Under the pieces are notes generated by a model that saw only the letters and a program-made list of their open reading frames with translations, was not told the DNA's origin and did not search any database. A stretch of 64,000 bases of DNA from positions 65,068 to 129,067 of the forward strand of contig CAZYDH010000004.1 of the NCBI GenBank assembly GCA_964645915.1. Direction: 5' to 3'. This document shows positions 1-9,105 of this stretch, one piece after another. Made by a program: the position numbers and the translations under genes. Positions within the stretch are counted from its first letter, which is position 1. Every line of letters begins with the position of its first letter. This DNA comes from JACNKV01 sp964645915. Its GTDB lineage: Bacteria > Fidelibacterota > Marinisomatia > Marinisomatales > JACNKV01.

Positions 1-1305
1 CTTAGCATATTTTCCAAGAACCGGAATTTCATAAATCAATGAAGAGTTGAACATAATATCTGCTTCCTCTTGAAACGGAAAAATATGCTTTTCTTCTCCT
101 TGCCGAACAGATGCCCATCTTTTGATTGTTTTTTCAACCGGATATCCTCTAAACTTATGGTCTCTAACGATCCGTCTTAGCAGTCGATTATCTGATGTGG
201 AAATTCGATGATTTGCGTCCATGTTCATCTGCGTAATTGCACTAATGTAAATCTTTTGGAGATGATCCTTTCCAAGGCTGGATGTCAATTTTGGATTCAA
301 TCCGTGAATACCCTCAAATAGGATAAAATCCCAGGGTCCAAGCCGAACAGTCTTATCCGTATCTTTTCCCACTCCTGTTACAAAATCGAATTTTCTTACC
401 GGTATTTCTTCACCATTTAACAATTTTTGAATTCGCTCACTTAATAGTGGAATGTCTACTACATCAATATTTTCAAAATCTTGTTCACCTTTTTCATTTC
501 GTGGAATAAATTTTCGATCGACGAAGTAATCATCCATTGAAATTTGTATAGTATTGAATCCATTTACTCTCAGTTGAATTCCAAGACGCTTGGCAAAGGT
601 TGTTTTTCCTGATGAAGAAGGACCTGCGATTGTAATAATCTTTTTCATCGGAAAATTATCAGCTAATTGATCTGCAATAATGCTGATCTTCTTTTCGTGT
701 AAACCTTCAGCAACTAATATCATTTCCATAATATCACCAGCCCGAATAAATTCATTTATCTCACGAATTGTAGACACCCCTAAAATCGAGCCCCACTGCT
801 CATGTTCTTCTATAATTGAGAAGAGCTTAGGCTGATCTTTAAAAGGAGTTTTTCCTTTCTCACTATTAAAAACTCTAAATAAAAACCCATCATTATATTT
901 AATGAGTGAAAAAACATTCAGCAGAGATTTATTCGTTTCAGCTGAACCAATTTGAAGATCCCAGTGTTGACCAAATCGAATTACAGGAACGGGATCAACA
1001 CCCCATTGATTCAATAATTCGATTTTACTCTTTGAGTCCATCAGTATCAACTTTTCCATGATGGATCCTTTGGAGGGTTTTTCTAGCTCGACAAGAGTGG
1101 GATCTGAGACCCAATCATTTAATAGTTTTTCAAGTTGACTGATCTCTTCTTCAGTTATTTCTTCCCAACTAGCTTCATGACAAAATAGTCCATCTGAAAA
1201 CGAGTGTTCAATTACAATCTGGCGTGGAGCAAACAATTCATTGAATGCCTTTGCTAAAAGGAAGACAAGAGTATTTAAAACAGGTTCAGATATCAACGCG
1301 TTCAT
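1..1305 (-). CDS. Nucleoside (uridine-type) kinase, C-terminus cut by window edge
   Basis: A P-loop kinase of the uridine kinase/phosphoribulokinase superfamily that would phosphorylate a nucleoside in salvage. Translation from ATG 1305 gives 435 visible codons without a stop and runs off the left edge. The first ~220 residues resemble the ThrRS-like N-terminal part of long bacterial nucleoside kinases. The kinase domain follows, with Walker A AGPSSSGKTT at about residues 227-236, then SMDDYFVDR and a FEGIHGLNP motif. Family members are about 550 residues, so roughly the last 115 are probably missing. The start overlaps the yjbQ stop by three bases (ATGA), so it is the last visible gene of the rlmN operon. 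The exact substrate cannot be told from sequence. Confidence 0.85.
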   Translation of the reverse strand, partial: MNALISEPVLNTLVFLLAKAFNELFAPRQIVIEHSFSDGLFCHEASWEEITEEEISQLEKLLNDWVSDPTLVELEKPSKGSIMEKLILMDSKSKIELLNQWGVDPVPVIRFGQHWDLQIGSAETNKSLLNVFSLIKYNDGFLFRVFNSEKGKTPFKDQPKLFSIIEEHEQWGSILGVSTIREINEFIRAGDIMEMILVAEGLHEKKISIIADQLADNFPMKKIITIAGPSSSGKTTFAKRLGIQLRVNGFNTIQISMDDYFVDRKFIPRNEKGEQDFENIDVVDIPLLSERIQKLLNGEEIPVRKFDFVTGVGKDTDKTVRLGPWDFILFEGIHGLNPKLTSSLGKDHLQKIYISAITQMNMDANHRISTSDNRLLRRIVRDHKFRGYPVEKTIKRWASVRQGEEKHIFPFQEEADIMFNSSLIYEIPVLGKYAK

Positions 1306-1721
1306 TCTCCAATTATTTTCACCAATACCCTTTTGTTTCGTCGACCGTCAAATTCACCATAAAATATTTGTTCCCAAGTCCCTAAATGTAATTTGCCATT
1401 TGTGATTGCGACCGTGACTTCTCGCCCCATAATTTGTCTTTTATGATGTGCGTCGCCATTATCTTCTCCGGTTAGATTATGGTCATATTGATGAATAGGT
1501 TCATGCGGAGCTAATTTTTCTAACCAACGTTTATAATCTTTATGTAGACCGGATTCATCATCATTGATAAAAACTGATGCTGTAATATGCATCGCATTAA
1601 CTAAACAAAATCCTTCTTGAATATTACTGTCTGCCACGATGGATTCTACATCATGCGTGATGTTCACGAAATCCATCCGTTTGGGAATATTAAACCATAA
1701 TTCTTTTGTAAATGACTTCAT
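1302..1721 (-). CDS. yjbQ: YjbQ/UPF0047 family protein
   Basis: A full-length (139 aa) member of the YjbQ/UPF0047 family, small beta-barrel proteins annotated as secondary thiamine-phosphate synthase because some members give weak thiamine phosphate synthase activity; the true role is unsettled. Family signatures are present: the HITASV segment with H45, the NGDAHH stretch at 88-93, and the LGTWEQIFYGEFDG block at 113-126, which carry the conserved histidines and glycines. It is the fifth gene of the operon, 10 bases after the small membrane protein and overlapping the kinase start. No transit signals; cytosolic. Confidence 0.9.
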   Translation of the reverse strand: MKSFTKELWFNIPKRMDFVNITHDVESIVADSNIQEGFCLVNAMHITASVFINDDESGLHKDYKRWLEKLAPHEPIHQYDHNLTGEDNGDAHHKRQIMGREVTVAITNGKLHLGTWEQIFYGEFDGRRNKRVLVKIIGE

Positions 1722-1731
1722 CTATCCACCA

Positions 1732-1884
1732 CTAATTAACCAGCACATAATAAATCACGTAAACCCAAGACAACAGTCCGTGGATAATCGCCCAAAATAC
1801 TGATTTATTGGTTGCAAATGAGATTACCATCGCCAACGCTGAACCAAATGTGACTCCCTTTTTTATTACTTCGTTTCGATCCAT
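1732..1884 (-). CDS. Small (50 aa) membrane protein
   Basis: A short gene too small for routine calls. ATG at 1884 is preceded by a strong ribosome binding site (AAGGAGG, five bases upstream) and the frame stays open for 50 codons to TAG at 1732-1734. The product begins MDRNEVIKK, then has one or two hydrophobic stretches (about residues 11-24 and 29-48, ending YVIYYVLVN), so it is probably an inner-membrane peptide with a charged cytoplasmic N-terminus. It sits exactly between the M20 amidohydrolase (9-base gap) and yjbQ (10-base gap), so it is translated as part of that operon. I do not recognise the family and assign no function. Confidence 0.7.
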   Translation of the reverse strand: MDRNEVIKKGVTFGSALAMVISFATNKSVFWAIIHGLLSWVYVIYYVLVN

Positions 1885-1893
1885 ATTTCCTCC

Positions 1894-3069
1894 TTATCGC
1901 TTTTTATATATTAATCGGTCTTCAATTAATTGTATTAAGATAGATGCCCCGGTCAATAATGCTTTTTCATTGAAATTGTAGTAAGAACTATGATGCGGAA
2001 TTTCACCCGGTTCCACTCCTTCAGGAGATGCGCCAACAAATAAAAAACTGCCGGGAATTTTCTGTAGATAAAAACTAAAATCTTCTCCTCCCATAGATTT
2101 ATGCTCAACCGTTGTATCGATTCCCGTTATTTTTTCCGCAGATTGTCTTAAAATTTGGAATGCTTTTTGATGATTGATCGTGGGTGGATAACCATCAATA
2201 TAATCCAATTCTATTTTAGCCCCGGTTGATGTTTCCAGTCCTTTGATTATTTCTTTCATTCTTGTTTTTATCATCGTACGGTTTTCTTCGGTATATGCTC
2301 GGGCGGTTCCTTCCATGTGTGCTTCAGCGGAGATGATGTTAAAGTTGCTTCCGGCATGGAATTTTCCCACGGTCACTACCGTACTATCCAGGGGATTAGT
2401 ATTTCGACTAACGATGGTTTGCAAAGCTGTTACGAGTTGTGTCCCCACTACTACCGCATCTATTGTACCTTGAGGAGCTGCTCCATGTCCGCCAACACCT
2501 TTTATTTCAATTCTAAATTCATCCGCTGCTGCTAATATAGGTCCGGCTTGACCTCCTAATTTTCCTAAAGGTAAATAATTCCACAAATGGATACCATAAA
2601 TTTCGTCAACACCTTCTAAACAACCATCGTTGATCATATATTTTGCACCACCTTCTCTCTCTTCAGATGGTTGAAATATGAATTTTATCGTTCCATCAAT
2701 TTTATCTGACATTTGGGTCAAAACTTGTGCCGCACCCAACAACATTGCTACATGTCCATCATGACCACAGGCATGCATCACTCCATCATGAACTGATTTA
2801 TAATCATTAGTCCCAGTTTCTTGTATTGGTAAAGCATCCATATCTGCACGTAATGCGATTACCGGTGTTTTTGCTTTCCCTTTTAACGTACCGATTACAC
2901 CTGTTTTACCAACGCCAGTTTGGACATCCAGTCCATAAGATTTTAGTTTATCGGCGATCAATTGACTGGTTCGGACTTCGTTAAAACCTAATTCCGGATG
3001 TTTATGAATATCTCTACGAGTTTCAATAATCTCTTTTTCAATTTGACGAATGTCAGAATGTATATTCAT
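1894..3069 (-). CDS. M20D-family amidohydrolase (N-acyl amino acid/hippurate hydrolase type)
   Basis: A zinc/manganese amidohydrolase of peptidase family M20 subfamily D (391 aa, normal length), which removes acyl groups from N-acyl amino acids or related amides in the cytoplasm. Metal-site motifs are visible: HACGHDGH at 99-106 with C101, H103 and H106, the SEE pair at 135-137, a later IHLW histidine near 161, and a C-terminal GGEDFSFY motif. The dimerisation (lid) domain lies between about 180 and 295. The start overlaps the stop of the phosphorylase gene by one base (TAATG), indicating translational coupling. The substrate is not predictable; hippurate, acetyl amino acids and indole conjugates are all used by relatives. 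Confidence 0.9.
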   Translation of the reverse strand: MNIHSDIRQIEKEIIETRRDIHKHPELGFNEVRTSQLIADKLKSYGLDVQTGVGKTGVIGTLKGKAKTPVIALRADMDALPIQETGTNDYKSVHDGVMHACGHDGHVAMLLGAAQVLTQMSDKIDGTIKFIFQPSEEREGGAKYMINDGCLEGVDEIYGIHLWNYLPLGKLGGQAGPILAAADEFRIEIKGVGGHGAAPQGTIDAVVVGTQLVTALQTIVSRNTNPLDSTVVTVGKFHAGSNFNIISAEAHMEGTARAYTEENRTMIKTRMKEIIKGLETSTGAKIELDYIDGYPPTINHQKAFQILRQSAEKITGIDTTVEHKSMGGEDFSFYLQKIPGSFLFVGASPEGVEPGEIPHHSSYYNFNEKALLTGASILIQLIEDRLIYKKR

Positions 3070-3875
3070 TATATTGATCCCAATTGATTAATTGTTTCCT
3101 TAATTAAAGCAGAAAAATCGTTTTTTGCTAAATCTGCTGTTTCCATGACTTCCTGATGAGTCAGTGGCTGGTCGGTTATTCCTGCAGCATAATTTGTCAG
3201 ACAGGATATCCCAATCGCTTTGATCCCAAGATCACCTGCTGTTTCGATCTCCGGGGCCGTACTCATTCCGACGGCCGTTCCATTCAGCGATAGAAAATAT
3301 TGAATCTCACCCGGTGTTTCATAAACGGGTCCTTGTGTCCAGCAATATCCTCCTTCTGCAATTGGTACATGGGTAAGTTCCGAAGCTTTTCGAACCATAT
3401 TGAGGATATTCTCAAAGTAATATGGAGCTTGATCTACCCAACTCGGATCTTTTGAAGAATTTCTAAATGTGCAATCTAAATGTCGTGTTATTAGCATCAA
3501 TTTTCCCGGCGGAAATTCTTTCTTCATCGATCCAGCAGCATTTGTGATAATTATGTATTTTATTCCTAATGCTTTGAATAATCGAATTGGGAGAGTAACC
3601 GTGTCAATAGAATGCCCTTCATAAAAATGAAATCGTCCTCTGGCAGCAACTAAGGAAATGTTATCTAATTTACCAAATACAAATTCTCCTGCATGCCCTT
3701 CAACTGTTGGTTGAGGATATCCTTTGATTGATGCATATGGAATCACGGTTGGATCGGTAAAATTCTCAGTAAAATCACCTAAACCGGACCCTAAAACAAT
3801 GGCAATTTTTCCCTGAAACTTTGTCCTATTAAGTATATCCTTTGCCATATTTTGTAGTTCAATACTCATATTCAA
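3069..3875 (-). CDS. punA: Purine nucleoside phosphorylase (inosine/guanosine type)
   Basis: Cleaves inosine or guanosine with phosphate to the free base and ribose-1-phosphate (purine salvage). At 268 aa it matches the trimeric PNP-I family. Visible motifs are the phosphate-binding GSGLGDF at 29-35, GRFHFYEGH at 80-88, the TNAAGSM block, VGMSTAPEIE and the base-recognition asparagine in CLTNYAAG. The gene overlaps rlmN by four bases (ATGA) and the amidohydrolase by one. Placing a phosphorylase in the same operon as a nucleoside kinase fits a nucleoside-salvage theme. Confidence 0.93.
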   Translation of the reverse strand: MNMSIELQNMAKDILNRTKFQGKIAIVLGSGLGDFTENFTDPTVIPYASIKGYPQPTVEGHAGEFVFGKLDNISLVAARGRFHFYEGHSIDTVTLPIRLFKALGIKYIIITNAAGSMKKEFPPGKLMLITRHLDCTFRNSSKDPSWVDQAPYYFENILNMVRKASELTHVPIAEGGYCWTQGPVYETPGEIQYFLSLNGTAVGMSTAPEIETAGDLGIKAIGISCLTNYAAGITDQPLTHQEVMETADLAKNDFSALIKETINQLGSI

Positions 3876-4924
3876 TTTCCTTTTTTAGTTTTAACGACCA
3901 ATTGCCCACAACCTGCATCAATAGTCGTCCCCTTGCTATGCCGAATGGTCACTGTAAATCTCGCATCTTGTAATTCAGAATAAAACAGCTGTAATTGTTT
4001 ATCACTTGGTCTCTCGTAAGCACCACCAATCTCATTATACGGTATTAGATTCACTTTACACGGAAGTCCTGCGATCAACTGTTTTAATTGTTTCGCATCA
4101 TTAATTGAATCATTTACATTTTTTAACAGAACATATTCAAAGGTGATCATTCGTTTAGATGATTCATAATAATTCTGTGCAGATTCCATCAGTGATTTTA
4201 ATGAATATGTTTCAGTAATTGGCATTGTTTTCTCACGACTTTTCTGTGAAGTCCCATTCAGACTAATTGCAAGTTTAAATCGATGTTTTTCTTCGGTAAA
4301 ACGAATGATCTTTGGTACGATCCCCGCAGTAGATATTGTAATTCGTCTTGCACCTAAATTGATTCCATTTTTTGCATTTAGTAAGTTTGCAGCTTTGATT
4401 GAATTTTGATAGTTAAGAAATGGTTCACCCATACCCATAAACACAACATTTGTAATCGTTGATTTACTTAAATCCTGTAAATATAAAAATTGTTCCACAA
4501 TCTCACCGGCCATTAAGTTTCTTTGATATGTCATCGTTCCTGTAGCGCAAAATCGGCATCCGACAGCACATCCGATCTGCGTGGACAAACAAACCGTTGT
4601 TCTCTTTTTATCCTTCATCAACACTGCTTCAACAGCATTACCGTCTTTCAGTGTAAACAGATATTTTTGAGTGCCGGACGTTAAATTACCCGTGATCTTA
4701 CTCGGCAAGATACTTCGGATATTCGATTTTTCTTCCAATTTTTTTATCAGTGATTTCGGGATGTTTTTCATTTCGTCAAAACGGGTGATATTGTGTTTAT
4801 AAACCCATTGAAAGATTTGTTTTGCCCGATATTTCGGTTCATCCATATGTTCGAGTGTCACTTCCATCTCCTGAAGTGTCATACCTACCCAATGAACTTT
4901 TTTCTTTTTTTCTGCGTAGAACAT
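3872..4924 (-). CDS. rlmN: 23S rRNA/tRNA adenine-C2 methyltransferase
   Basis: A radical SAM enzyme that methylates C2 of A2503 in 23S rRNA and A37 in some tRNAs. The CxxxCxxC iron-sulfur motif is C119-C123-C126 in IGCAVGCRFCATG. The mechanistic C-terminal cysteine is C339 in DAGCGQLV, and the GMGEP SAM-binding motif is present. At 350 aa it has normal length. The first 14 residues (lysine-rich) are unusual and M15 is an alternative start. It is the first gene of the six-gene minus-strand operon, divergent from moxR with a 117-base intergenic region. Confidence 0.95.
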   Translation of the reverse strand: MFYAEKKKKVHWVGMTLQEMEVTLEHMDEPKYRAKQIFQWVYKHNITRFDEMKNIPKSLIKKLEEKSNIRSILPSKITGNLTSGTQKYLFTLKDGNAVEAVLMKDKKRTTVCLSTQIGCAVGCRFCATGTMTYQRNLMAGEIVEQFLYLQDLSKSTITNVVFMGMGEPFLNYQNSIKAANLLNAKNGINLGARRITISTAGIVPKIIRFTEEKHRFKLAISLNGTSQKSREKTMPITETYSLKSLMESAQNYYESSKRMITFEYVLLKNVNDSINDAKQLKQLIAGLPCKVNLIPYNEIGGAYERPSDKQLQLFYSELQDARFTVTIRHSKGTTIDAGCGQLVVKTKKGN

Positions 4925-5041
4925 CTGTAGAATTTCTTACAACAATCTGAGATGAACAAGACAAACAAATTGATTTAGGAGAAAGGTGCGTGTAAGTTTC
5001 ACCCCTTATTATTTGAATCGTAACATTAAATTAGGACAACC

Positions 5042-6025
5042 ATGAGTGAACATAACGATTTACATTTATTAGAAAAGCTGACCGATGCTCGACAGATATT
5101 TCTTTCAGAGATTGGAAAAACGATTGTCGGTCAAACAAACGTTTTAGATCACATTTTAATTGCGATGTTTTGCAAGGGACATACGTTGCTGGTCGGAGTC
5201 CCCGGGTTAGCGAAAACCTTGATGATCAAATCCATGGCAGATCTTTTAGATTTATCATTTAGCAGAATTCAGTTTACACCGGATCTTATGCCCAGTGATA
5301 TCACCGGAACCGAGATCATCCAAGACGATCAAACCACAGGTCAGCGGAAATTCCATTTTTATAAAGGTCCGGTTTTTGGTAATATTATTCTCGCAGATGA
5401 AATAAATCGAACACCTCCAAAAACACAAGCTGCTCTTCTTGAAGCAATGCAAGAACACAAAGTTACCACCGGTGGAAAAACGTATGAATTGGATGAACCC
5501 TTCTTTGTTTTAGCTACCCAAAATCCAATTGAGCAAGAAGGAACTTACCCACTTCCGGAAGCACAATTAGATCGATTTATGTTTAATATTAAAATCGATT
5601 ACCCGTCTCGAAAAGAAGAAGTGCAGATCGTGCAATCTACTACCGGACAATCCGTATCATCTTTAGATAAAGTTATTAAACGCGAAGATATTCTATTGTA
5701 TCAGGATTTAATTCGACGGGTACCCATTGCAGAAAATGTCGTTGAATTTGCGGTTGATCTTGTAGCATCAACCCGACCGGAATCTAGTCAATCTCCTTCA
5801 TTCATTAAAGAATGGATTGATTGGGGTGCAGGTCCACGTGCATCACAATATTTAATTCTGGGCGCAAAAACAAAAGCTGCTTTAGAGGGTAGACCTACAC
5901 CTTCTGTTCAAGATGTAAAAGATTTGGCTTTACCGGTTCTAAGACACAGAGTTCTCACCAATTTCAACGCAGAAGCTGAAGGACTTAGTACAGACGATAT
6001 TCTATTAAAATTGTTGGAAAGATAA
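5042..6025 (+). CDS. MoxR-family AAA+ ATPase
   Basis: A MoxR-type AAA+ chaperone ATPase (327 aa) of the kind that works with von Willebrand A-domain partners in assembly or activation of membrane and cell-envelope complexes. Walker A is GVPGLAKT at 52-59; Walker B is ILADEINR at 116-123, followed by the MoxR-typical TPPKTQAALLEAMQE; the sensor segment ATQNPIEQEGTYPLPEAQLDRF is complete. The DUF58 gene follows after nine bases. It is cytosolic; the client is unknown. Confidence 0.93.
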   Translation: MSEHNDLHLLEKLTDARQIFLSEIGKTIVGQTNVLDHILIAMFCKGHTLLVGVPGLAKTLMIKSMADLLDLSFSRIQFTPDLMPSDITGTEIIQDDQTTGQRKFHFYKGPVFGNIILADEINRTPPKTQAALLEAMQEHKVTTGGKTYELDEPFFVLATQNPIEQEGTYPLPEAQLDRFMFNIKIDYPSRKEEVQIVQSTTGQSVSSLDKVIKREDILLYQDLIRRVPIAENVVEFAVDLVASTRPESSQSPSFIKEWIDWGAGPRASQYLILGAKTKAALEGRPTPSVQDVKDLALPVLRHRVLTNFNAEAEGLSTDDILLKLLER

Positions 6026-6034
6026 ACTCTTCTG

Positions 6035-6928
6035 ATGATCGATAAACGAAAATATCTCCAACCCGAAATGGCCGCAAAATTGAGGAATATGTCCTTGCGA
6101 GCCCGAATGGTTGTGGAGGGTTTTATCATCGGGAATCATAAAAGCCCCTACCATGGTTTTAGTGTAGAATTTGCAGAACACCGAGTCTATGGTTCGGGAG
6201 ATGAAATCCGTCATATCGATTGGAAGTTGTACGGAAAAACTGATCGCTATTATATTAAACGATTTGAAGAAGAAACAAATCTACGCTCGTATATTATTCT
6301 TGATACCAGTCAATCCATGACTTACAAAAGTGGGAAAGTCTCAAAACTGGATTATGCAAGTTATCTAACTGCTGCTTTATCTTATCTCATGTTGAATCAA
6401 CAAGACGGAATTGGGTTGGTACTCTTTGATGAAAAAATCAATCAATTCATTCCACCTCGTTCAACATCACTGCATTTGAACACGATTCTTACACAATTAG
6501 ATGGAATCACTCCAGGTAAAGACACAAAGATTGGTCAAGCACTCCATGAAATGGCAGAAAGAATCAAAAAAAGAGGATTGGTTATTTTGATCTCTGACCT
6601 GTTCGATGATCCACAGGAGATATTAAAAGGATTGAAGCATTTCCGACATAATAAACAGGAAGTTATTTTATTTCATGTTATGGATCGTCAGGAGTTAGAA
6701 TTTAATTTCAATATTCGAACACGTTTTAAAGACATTGAAACAGGAGAGTCCATTACAACGGAACCTTGGCAAATTCGAAAACCATACAAAGATATTGTTA
6801 TTCAGTTTCAGAATACTTTCCGCCGTCATTGTCGAAAAAGAAAAATTGATTATATCCCGTTATTTACTGATATGAATCTTGATACTGCATTGAATGAATA
6901 TTTGAAAAAGCGGCGAAAATTAGGTTAA
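6035..6928 (+). CDS. DUF58 (vWA-like) protein, partner of MoxR
   Basis: A 297-residue DUF58 protein, the standard companion of MoxR ATPases. The family motif GDEIRHIDWK lies at 55-64. The vWA-like metal-binding motif D-x-S-x-S is D90-T-S-Q-S in ILDTSQSM, followed by a threonine-bearing loop and VILISDLFDD. There is no signal peptide or membrane segment, so it is probably cytosolic. Most relatives sit in longer Bat (aerotolerance-like) operons with BatA/BatB and TPR proteins; here the unit is closed immediately by a terminator, so the pair stands alone. Confidence 0.9.
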   Translation: MIDKRKYLQPEMAAKLRNMSLRARMVVEGFIIGNHKSPYHGFSVEFAEHRVYGSGDEIRHIDWKLYGKTDRYYIKRFEEETNLRSYIILDTSQSMTYKSGKVSKLDYASYLTAALSYLMLNQQDGIGLVLFDEKINQFIPPRSTSLHLNTILTQLDGITPGKDTKIGQALHEMAERIKKRGLVILISDLFDDPQEILKGLKHFRHNKQEVILFHVMDRQELEFNFNIRTRFKDIETGESITTEPWQIRKPYKDIVIQFQNTFRRHCRKRKIDYIPLFTDMNLDTALNEYLKKRRKLG

Positions 6929-6933
6929 TAACT

Positions 6934-6961
6934 AAAAAGCCTCGATTTCTCGAGGCTTTTT
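6934..6961. terminator. Bidirectional intrinsic terminator
   Basis: A perfect hairpin, AAAAAGCCTCGA - loop TTTC - TCGAGGCTTTTT, lies between two convergent genes. A-tracts and T-tracts flank both arms, so it can stop the plus-strand DUF58 transcript and the minus-strand TPR lipoprotein transcript. Confidence 0.9.
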
Positions 6962-6983
6962 TATTTAAACATTAATTGAGTCG

Positions 6984-8060
6984 TTAATTCCCTACTTTTT
7001 GTGATTTGTCATAATAATGTTGAGCTTTTTCTGTTTTTCCTTGACGAAGTAAAACTCTTGCCATCCCTTTATAATGATCAGGATTATCCGGATCCAGCAT
7101 AATCAATTCTTTATAGAATTTTTCTGCTTTTCTCCATTTTTCTATTCCTTCAAATGTTTGAGCCATACCAATTAGAGCTTCGATATCATCAGGATTTAAG
7201 TCATAAGCAGCGAAAAAATTATCCTCAGCACTAACATAATCTTCCACCTGCATATACAAAATACCAAGATTGAAATACAAATCGGCTTTTACTTTTTTAT
7301 CCGTTTCATTTCTAATGGCTGTTAGATATGTTTCAATGGATTCTTCTTTTTTATCCAATTCATAATAGGTTTGTGCAAGATGGCGAATTACCTTTGAATC
7401 TGTTGGATTGAGTTCTACAGCTTTTATATAATACGGTAATGCTCGTTCGTATTCCTGATAATTCCCTAAAATCTGTCCGGCAGTTAAATTTGAATCGAAA
7501 TCTTCCGGTGATTTTTCTACTGCAGTAATAATTGATTTAATAGAAAGATCTTTATCGCCTTTTTCATAATAGCAAGTAGACAAGATCGTATAGGTTCTAC
7601 TTTCTTTAGGACTGATCGACTTCGCAATTTCTAATTTTTCGATCGCTTGGTTTAGTGCATCTAATCCATCTGTTTTCCCCAATTTTCGATAGGTATTAAA
7701 ATCGGTTACCGCATCATTATAAACGATCGTCCAATTTCGATCTAATGCTTGTTCAACATATGTTTTTACAGTGGCCCCTTGTAAAATGACTCTATCCGGA
7801 TCAATGGACAATGCTTTATCAAACATCTCATTCATTTTTTCCCAATTTTCATCTTTTGCATAGATCAAATTGCCTAATAGGTAAGGGATCTCCGGATTAT
7901 CCGGTTCAACGACCATAGCTTTAAGTAAATATTCTTCAACTTTTGGCCAATTCTTTTGCTGGATATATAATCTTGCAGATGTTAATTCTTCACTGGCACA
8001 ACCTGTCATGATCAGACCAATAAGAAAAATACTTGTTAGCGTAACGAATACTGATTTCAT
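6984..8060 (-). CDS. TPR-repeat lipoprotein
   Basis: A 358-residue protein of tandem tetratricopeptide repeats with a lipoprotein signal peptide: hydrophobic residues 4-19, then lipobox LIMTGC with C21 as the lipidated residue. From about residue 30 to the end come eight or more TPR units, for example PYLLGNLIYAK, AYDLNPDDIEALIGMAQ and YKELIMLDPDNPDHYKGMA. It is probably a protein-protein scaffold anchored in the inner leaflet of the outer membrane or the outer face of the inner membrane. TPR proteins often accompany MoxR/Bat operons and this gene lies next to one, but on the opposite strand, so a link is only suggestive. Confidence 0.85.
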   Translation of the reverse strand: MKSVFVTLTSIFLIGLIMTGCASEELTSARLYIQQKNWPKVEEYLLKAMVVEPDNPEIPYLLGNLIYAKDENWEKMNEMFDKALSIDPDRVILQGATVKTYVEQALDRNWTIVYNDAVTDFNTYRKLGKTDGLDALNQAIEKLEIAKSISPKESRTYTILSTCYYEKGDKDLSIKSIITAVEKSPEDFDSNLTAGQILGNYQEYERALPYYIKAVELNPTDSKVIRHLAQTYYELDKKEESIETYLTAIRNETDKKVKADLYFNLGILYMQVEDYVSAEDNFFAAYDLNPDDIEALIGMAQTFEGIEKWRKAEKFYKELIMLDPDNPDHYKGMARVLLRQGKTEKAQHYYDKSQKVGN

Positions 8061-8123
8061 GTTTATTCCTTATAAATTCAACTAAAATACTTCATAAAAT
8101 TTAGAAGTTTAGGGTGGTTCGTT

Positions 8124-9032
8124 TCAAGTACAAACCGTTTTGGATAAGTATGCTTCCCGATGATTGATTTCTTCTATTGTAGCATCTAACAAACGGTTCA
8201 CTCCAAATCCCTCTACGCAAACAGAAGCTAGCGCTGATCCAGAAATTACTGAATCGACAAGTGAACCACCATTTGCTAAAGTCGCAATAAATCCTCCGCC
8301 GAAAGTATCACCGGCGCCCGTTGTATCAACTAACTGATCAACAGGATATACCCCTACAGAAAATTGTTCTTTCTCAGTAAATATACTTGCTCCTTTACTT
8401 CCACGTTTGATAACGATCGTTTTTGGTCCCAATAAACGAATTTTTTCTGCACTTTCACTTAAATCCGAAATCCCCGACAATAATTCCGACTCGCTATCGT
8501 TCAATAATAGTATATCTGTTTGTTTCAGTATTTTTAATAGATCATCGTAAGTTGTATTAATCCACAAATTCATTGTATCTACAACAATCGTGGGATGGTT
8601 TTTCATTTGTTCAGCAACGAATAGCTGTAATTGTGGATGATTATTTGCCAAGAATACGTAAGATTGTTCTTTGTTTATTTCAGATAGTTTGGGTTCATAA
8701 TTTTCAAATACTCCCAAATCTGTAAATAATGTATCCCTCTGATCTAAGTTTGAGTGATACCTTCCTCCCCAACGAAACGTTTTTCCTTCCCTCGTTGTAA
8801 AATCTGCTAGGTCCTTCGCATATTTCTTAAAGATTTGGTGTCCTGATCGAGGAAAATCACTCCCGACAATACCACAAACGTGAACCATAGCTTTATGATG
8901 CGCTGCTATCATTGCATATGTGGCAGTTCCACCTATTAGATCTTTATGATTTCCGTTGGGTGATTCAATTGTATCAAGTGCAATTGATCCAACGATTAAT
9001 ACCGGATGTTGAATCATGTTTTTTCTACTCAC
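8124..9032 (-). CDS. PfkB-family carbohydrate/nucleoside kinase
   Basis: A ribokinase-like (PfkB) kinase of 302 aa. The N-terminal glycine motif is IGGTATYA at 33-40. The C-terminal signature DTTGAGDTFGGGF is at 236-248, with D242 as catalytic base and the anion hole just before it. A threonine-rich ATP-binding segment (TIVIKRGSKGA) lies at about 205-215. Bacterial relatives that begin with VGSIALDTIESP are commonly annotated as sugar kinases; the substrate cannot be assigned. It is upstream of, and probably cotranscribed with, the TPR lipoprotein (63-base gap), and divergent from the metallophosphoesterase gene. Confidence 0.87.
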   Translation of the reverse strand: MSRKNMIQHPVLIVGSIALDTIESPNGNHKDLIGGTATYAMIAAHHKAMVHVCGIVGSDFPRSGHQIFKKYAKDLADFTTREGKTFRWGGRYHSNLDQRDTLFTDLGVFENYEPKLSEINKEQSYVFLANNHPQLQLFVAEQMKNHPTIVVDTMNLWINTTYDDLLKILKQTDILLLNDSESELLSGISDLSESAEKIRLLGPKTIVIKRGSKGASIFTEKEQFSVGVYPVDQLVDTTGAGDTFGGGFIATLANGGSLVDSVISGSALASVCVEGFGVNRLLDATIEEINHREAYLSKTVCT

Positions 9033-9105
9033 AAAATAATATTTATAATTTACATTATAATTCTCTCTTGCTCCGACGAAATTATTGTCAGTATATTATC
9101 ATACC

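Noticed and set aside
4984..5004. GGTG...CACC inverted repeat between rlmN and moxR as an operator or riboswitch
   Set aside because: Only four-base arms; no larger conserved structure could be found around it.
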